A DNA stretch of 64,000 bases from Schizochytrium sp. CCTCC M209059 (lineage: Eukaryota; Sar; Bigyra; Thraustochytrida; Thraustochytriidae): positions 700,488 through 764,487 of the forward strand of contig KN805378.1 in the NCBI GenBank assembly GCA_000818945.1, in the 5' to 3' direction. Below the pieces are notes generated by a model. The model worked only from the letters and a program-made list of their open reading frames with translations. It searched no databases and was not told the DNA's origin. A program made the position numbers and the translations under genes. Positions 60,360 to 64,000 of this stretch are shown piece after piece (within the stretch, counting starts at the first letter, position 1; each line of letters starts with the position of its first letter).

Positions 60360-60586
60360 AATCGCTCTTTGGAAATCTTTTGTGTGTTCTCAGCTCGAGG
60401 GCTCGCGCGTGCGCGAGCTGCTCGACCTGCTAGCCCGGTCACTGCGGCAGCTTTGCGTTGGCGCTTGCTGGCGCTCGCTCTACTAGATCCTTATGCATCT
60501 GTAAAAGCGTTGTCCACATTCCAAAGGTTATGGAACGGATAAATTGAAAAACAAAATCATGCCTCCAGATCGGGTCTTTCCATGAG

Positions 60587-60727
60587 ATGAACGACAGCAA
60601 TGGCAAGAAGCGTCGCAAGGTAGACACGGATCCTCCTAGGAGCGGGCACAGACGCAGCCCGTCTACCGAAGTGTGCACGAACGTGTCTCATCGATTGCTC
60701 GGGCTGCAACATGGATGCAGAGTCTGA
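60587..60727 (+). other. Upstream ORF overlapping the BART-domain gene start
   Basis: A 46-codon ORF starts MNDSNGKKRRKV and ends 17 nt inside the downstream gene in another frame. It could repress translation of the main ORF. KKRRKV looks like a nuclear localisation signal, so a spliced N-terminal exon is the alternative. Confidence 0.3.
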
Positions 60728-61106
60728 ACCCTTTGTGGAGACGGAGCCGTCTCAGATCCTTGGCAGACTACAAGAGTACTTTTTGGAGAGCGAGGGGTTT
60801 GTCACTTTCCTTGAAGAGTGGTGCCAGAACAATGCGTACAAGGTGGGTAGCAAGATCGTTGAGTGCAGACTCGAGTTCACCTTTTTATATCGCAATTTCT
60901 TACGAGATTTCGAGGACAAGCTGACCCACTTTATTGATCGGCATGGCGGCAAGGTCGAAGATGTCATGGCAGAGCTTGCTGCAGCAGAAACTGACTCGGA
61001 CAACCACGTCTTTGCACAAATATTAAGTGCTGCGACGGACTTTGACATTTTTATTGCCATGTTGAGCGAGGCTGCACAGGAGCTGCAGCACAATCGTGTT
61101 CAATGA
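60711..61106 (+). CDS. BART-domain protein (ARL2BP/CFAP36-type)
   Basis: 131 residues from ATG 60711. The whole protein is one BART-type helical domain: ILGRLQEYFLESEGFVTFLE, FTFLYRNFLRDFEDKLTHFI, and the C-terminal HVFAQILSAATDFDIFIAML matching the family's IFDMLLTFTDF...F region. BART domains bind GTP-loaded ARL2/ARL3 and act in cilia and mitochondria. The short length with nothing after the domain fits ARL2BP better than CFAP36, which has a long coiled-coil tail. With MKS1 it supports a flagellated life stage. The gene is divergent from the Sec1-like gene over 351 bp, which contains an overlapping upstream ORF. Confidence 0.75.
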   Translation: MDAESEPFVETEPSQILGRLQEYFLESEGFVTFLEEWCQNNAYKVGSKIVECRLEFTFLYRNFLRDFEDKLTHFIDRHGGKVEDVMAELAAAETDSDNHVFAQILSAATDFDIFIAMLSEAAQELQHNRVQ

Positions 61107-61485
61107 AAGTGGTCTACAAGCTTTAACAAAGGCCATGCATTCTCTCTCCCTTCCCCTCTCTCCCCCCCTTTGTGTGTTTCTTCTCTCCAGTGGAGAAACC
61201 ATGATTGTGGTATGACGTGCCTGCATACTGTATGTATGTATAGTATCATAAGATTCCGAGACGTGGAGTCCGAGTCCCCCAAAATCGAAACCGTTACTTC
61301 GAGTTATTTTTCCCTCGGCAGGTCGCAAAGAACTGCGCGGCGGCGCGGCGTTAACGCGACCCGGGTACATCGAGCCATAACAGCGCACGGCGCGCGGCGG
61401 CGTGCGTACGTGAGTGCGCGCCTTTCCCTCTCAGGGAGCCTCGAGCGGTAAGAAGTAAACGCGGTCGTCGTGAAGAACCAACACG
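61107..61485. other. Short intergenic region
   Basis: 379 bp. A long pyrimidine tract followed by TCTCCAG (about 61140-61192) looks like a strong 3' splice site, but no coding frame follows it. Nothing else seen. Confidence 0.4.
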
Positions 61486-62256
61486 ATGGCAACGGGATCC
61501 ACGCACCGAGAAGACTACGCGTGGAGGACAACGTTGTCGCCACGCAACCGGTTCGCGCCGTCCGAGGCAGCAGACAATTCCGCGCTTGCGCCCGCACCAA
61601 CCATGGCCGGCGGCAAACGACAACGACCGCTATCGCGACCTGCAACCTCGCCCAACGCTATAGATTTAGCCCAAGAAGCAGAAATTGGACTCGCAGGACT
61701 TTATCAGGCTCGCTCTGGTGGCAACCGCGCCATGATCGCCAACGCGGAGCGATTTCTGGTCACCAACGTTGCGCTCACGAGTCGGCAACGCAGTGACCTT
61801 GTCGCCCCCTGGCTTCGAGATGATACGCGCAGCTTTCTCTCAGACCAATGGCCTTCCACACGCGAGATTCCTACAATGACATCCCCTCCAGCTTGGCAAC
61901 AAGCTGCTAACCGGAAGCGGGAAGACGCTAGACTCCAACTCGAAGCGGAACGCGACCTTGATCGTCACCTTGAGGAACTTGTGGCCAAACAATCTGCTTC
62001 ACGAGAGCTTCACCGTGCGCGAGATATTCTCTCACGGCGCGACACACTCAATGACGAGCTTCTCGAAGTGGCCAGCGAAGCAAGTGGAGGCAGCTTCCCC
62101 GCTAAAATTTCTCATCTCGATGCCTCGCGCTTACGTCCGGATCATGCGCAGTCTTGGGCCCCAGAGGTACACGAGACAAAGGATGTGTCCGACGACACGC
62201 ATGAACGAACACTTGCCTTGCAAGAAATTGCCGATCGTTTGACACTTCATGACTGA
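61486..62256 (+). CDS. Coiled-coil protein of unknown function
   Basis: 256 residues from ATG 61486. The N terminus is disordered. A middle region (EIGLAGLYQARSGGNRAMIA; NVALTSRQRSDLVAPWL) looks folded. Residues about 135-200 are a charged helix, probably coiled coil (NRKREDARLQLEAERDLDRH; HLEELVAKQSASRELHRARD). The WPSTREIP segment is distinctive but unassigned. No targeting or membrane signal. I recognise no family. Confidence 0.65.
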   Translation: MATGSTHREDYAWRTTLSPRNRFAPSEAADNSALAPAPTMAGGKRQRPLSRPATSPNAIDLAQEAEIGLAGLYQARSGGNRAMIANAERFLVTNVALTSRQRSDLVAPWLRDDTRSFLSDQWPSTREIPTMTSPPAWQQAANRKREDARLQLEAERDLDRHLEELVAKQSASRELHRARDILSRRDTLNDELLEVASEASGGSFPAKISHLDASRLRPDHAQSWAPEVHETKDVSDDTHERTLALQEIADRLTLHD

Positions 62257-62655
62257 CCTCACTTGACGTCTCTTTTACTTCATTTGGAGCAAGTCATGTA
62301 GTACACGCCAAGCACAAGGGTTTTCTCGCTTCAAATGAATAGAACTTTGAGCACAATTACGAAAGCGGAAACTTTTCAATTCTTCTTACTCTTCTTGCTG
62401 AGACTCCATCAAAGTGTTCGAAGGGCGGGCCTCTCCGCCTCTTTCGTAAATCTTTATCAGGCTGCTTCTCGATCTCTCAAGTAGGTAATAGCAATTTGCT
62501 CGATTTGAAAAAGAGATGAGGAAATTGTTCGAGTGAAAGAACCGTTGTAGGTAAAAAAACAAAACCAAAAAAACTTTGTATTGTTGAACCCCAAGCTTGA
62601 AGGTGTCAGAACAGAGACTGATTGCCAACGCGTGGCCGCAAAGGGTTGCTTCACC
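62257..62655. other. Short intergenic region
   Basis: 399 bp, AT-richer, no supported gene. The frame of the LRR gene is open for 25 codons upstream from a TTG, but no ATG lies there. Confidence 0.5.
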
Positions 62656-63606
62656 ATGGGACCTGCACAAGAACACGACGCTCAAACAGCCCCGCCGGCC
62701 CGTCGCGTCCTCGTGCATCGAACGTATATTGATGCAAGCACGAAAGAGATTGTTGTAGCAGGCAAACATGCTATGCAGGGTGCTGATCTTTACGAAGGCC
62801 CAACACGTTTGCCAGAATCGATTGCCGAAATGTTCAGGCTCGAGCAATTGCGCGTGTACGATACACTCATCAAGGAGATACCAGATGGTATTCTCGCTGC
62901 GTTGGCGTCAACGCTTCGAAGTCTTCGCATCGCGCGTAATCCAGAGTTAAATCTTGTTTCAGAGGATTTGTCAGCTGCAACAAGTCTGGAGACGCTCGTC
63001 ATTGACTCATGTGCAATACGTCATCTTCCTGCTGTGCGCGCTGCGCGTCTAACGGATTTTACAGTTCTGCGATGCAAACTCGAAGACCTGGATGCTGATA
63101 CCTACGTTCCTTCTGCTCTCCGCATCAGCCTTGCGTATAATTGTCTCTCGGCGCCGCCACGTGCACTTCTTTGCTGCCGTGCACTGGTTGCGCTTAATCT
63201 TGAAAGCAATGAGATCGAGCATCTCGATGTCGATTTGCTGCGCGCACTGACTAATCTTCGATCACTCAATGCCAAGAAAAATCGCCTCAAAGAAGTTGAC
63301 GCGACAGCTCTTAGTCAAACACTTGAGGTTCTCGAGCTCGACAATAATTACCTCGAGGAAATTCCGCGTGGACTCGTAGGCCTCGTGAATTTGCACTATC
63401 TCTCGCTCAAAACGAATCAAATTACAAGAGTGCCCGCTGAGGTGCTTCGAAAGATGCGGTTGCTACAAGACTTACATCTTGATGGCAATCCGCTCAGTGA
63501 CTTAGTCTTTGGGCACTTGCCCCGCACAGCGCAGCGCGAGCTTCAGACAAATCCTCAGGGTGACCAACTTCTCGTTCAGATCGCAGCTTCCTTCCTCCAG
63601 GGCTAA
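62656..63606 (+). CDS. Leucine-rich-repeat protein
   Basis: 316 residues from ATG 62656, which sits in a good context (CACCATGG). About eight LRRs run from residue ~55 to ~285, for example LRSLRIARNPELNLV, LVALNLESNEIEHLDVDLL, LEVLELDNNYLEEIPRGL, LHYLSLKTNQITRVPAEVL, LQDLHLDGNPLSDL. The repeat type (LxxLxLxxNxLxxIP) is the Shoc2/LRRC-like or SDS22-like intracellular form. No signal peptide or membrane helix, so a cytosolic scaffold or regulator is likely; the partner cannot be told. Confidence 0.8.
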   Translation: MGPAQEHDAQTAPPARRVLVHRTYIDASTKEIVVAGKHAMQGADLYEGPTRLPESIAEMFRLEQLRVYDTLIKEIPDGILAALASTLRSLRIARNPELNLVSEDLSAATSLETLVIDSCAIRHLPAVRAARLTDFTVLRCKLEDLDADTYVPSALRISLAYNCLSAPPRALLCCRALVALNLESNEIEHLDVDLLRALTNLRSLNAKKNRLKEVDATALSQTLEVLELDNNYLEEIPRGLVGLVNLHYLSLKTNQITRVPAEVLRKMRLLQDLHLDGNPLSDLVFGHLPRTAQRELQTNPQGDQLLVQIAASFLQG

Positions 63607-64000
63607 CCTAACATTGCGTGTCAACCGGAAAACAAGCGTTCACCAATCATTTCCCTAGTCAAGTCATGACACTGAGTTATTGTGTGTATGCGCTTGTACG
63701 GGCGGGATGAGCCTAGAACGTGTTTGAGCGTCAGCAAGTGATAGCGAATGACGCTCATTTTGTATAATTTGTGTTGATGCGTCAGCTGCACAGTTTTTTT
63801 TGATGTCAATAGAAGACAAACTAAGGAGTAAGCCAAATTTTCTTCTGTAAAGGCAGCTGCCAACATCTCGTTTTCTTACTCACACAAATTCATGTGATGT
63901 GATGAAAGCTTGCGCTAAACTTATTTCGATAAGACATGGATGCGCAGGGCTTCTCCGTCCTTTCTGTACCAAGGCCGAAGTAGAGGTTGCCCCCCCCCCC
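63607..64000. other. 3' flank to window end
   Basis: 394 bp without a supported gene. The last ten bases are a pure C run, most likely a sequencing or contig-end artefact; no telomere-type repeat precedes it. Confidence 0.6.

Noticed and set aside
63991..64000. Terminal poly-C run as a possible telomere or G-quadruplex strand
   Set aside because: No repeating unit such as CCCTAA precedes it; a contig-end or sequencing artefact is simpler.

Overview
This is nuclear DNA of a single-celled, flagellum-forming eukaryote, most likely a stramenopile of the thraustochytrid/labyrinthulomycete type. That placement is inferred from gene content and gene style: large, mostly intron-free genes with alternating strands, a few short GT-AG introns, compact convergent gene pairs, GC-rich promoter regions full of 4-5 bp tandem repeats, ciliary genes (MKS1, a BART-domain protein) and a stand-alone malonyl-ACP transacylase. 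No organism-specific marker proves it. No rRNA, convincing tRNA, CRISPR array, virus or transposon was seen. A 28-base run of N at 17743-17770 marks an assembly gap, and the window ends in poly-C.

Layout: 1-5 kb holds the C-terminal part of DNA polymerase epsilon (5' end cut by the window) and a polyglutamine protein. 5-13 kb is a minus-strand block: a membrane-anchored PEP-synthase/rifampicin-phosphotransferase-like enzyme with one intron, a Ser-rich unknown protein, MKS1 and a small probably dual-acylated protein. 14-17 kb holds a RING-like protein convergent with an AONS-type (BioF) PLP enzyme. 17.8-28.9 kb is one 11-kb BEACH-WD40 gene. 29-35 kb holds an L-2-hydroxyglutarate dehydrogenase-like oxidoreductase, a single-pass RGS protein with an Asp/Glu-rich ectodomain, and a helical-repeat protein. 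36-41 kb holds a tepsin-like ENTH/VHS protein, a small unknown gene and an unresolved set of short minus-strand exons. 41.7-46 kb holds coproporphyrinogen III oxidase and glycyl-tRNA synthetase, each with one intron. 47-54.4 kb holds VPS18, the malonyl transacylase and a CAMK-like kinase. 54.4-58.3 kb is mostly gene-poor. 58.3-64 kb holds an SCFD2-like Sec1 protein, a BART-domain protein, an unknown coiled-coil protein and a leucine-rich-repeat protein.

The genes are ordinary dispersed eukaryotic loci and not an operon. Recurrent themes are membrane traffic (BEACH protein, tepsin, VPS18, Sec1-like), cilia (MKS1, BART), and metabolism (BioF, CPOX, MCAT, L2HGDH-like). Three introns could be placed to the base because the joined protein restores a conserved motif. 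Most starts were moved from the longest open frame to the first in-frame ATG with family support. The most unusual items are the transmembrane RGS protein, the membrane-anchored phosphotransferase, divergent AP-4 ear motifs in the tepsin-like protein, a recurrent CCACTTGCGCCGCC-like promoter element, and two regions that look like unannotated multi-exon genes.
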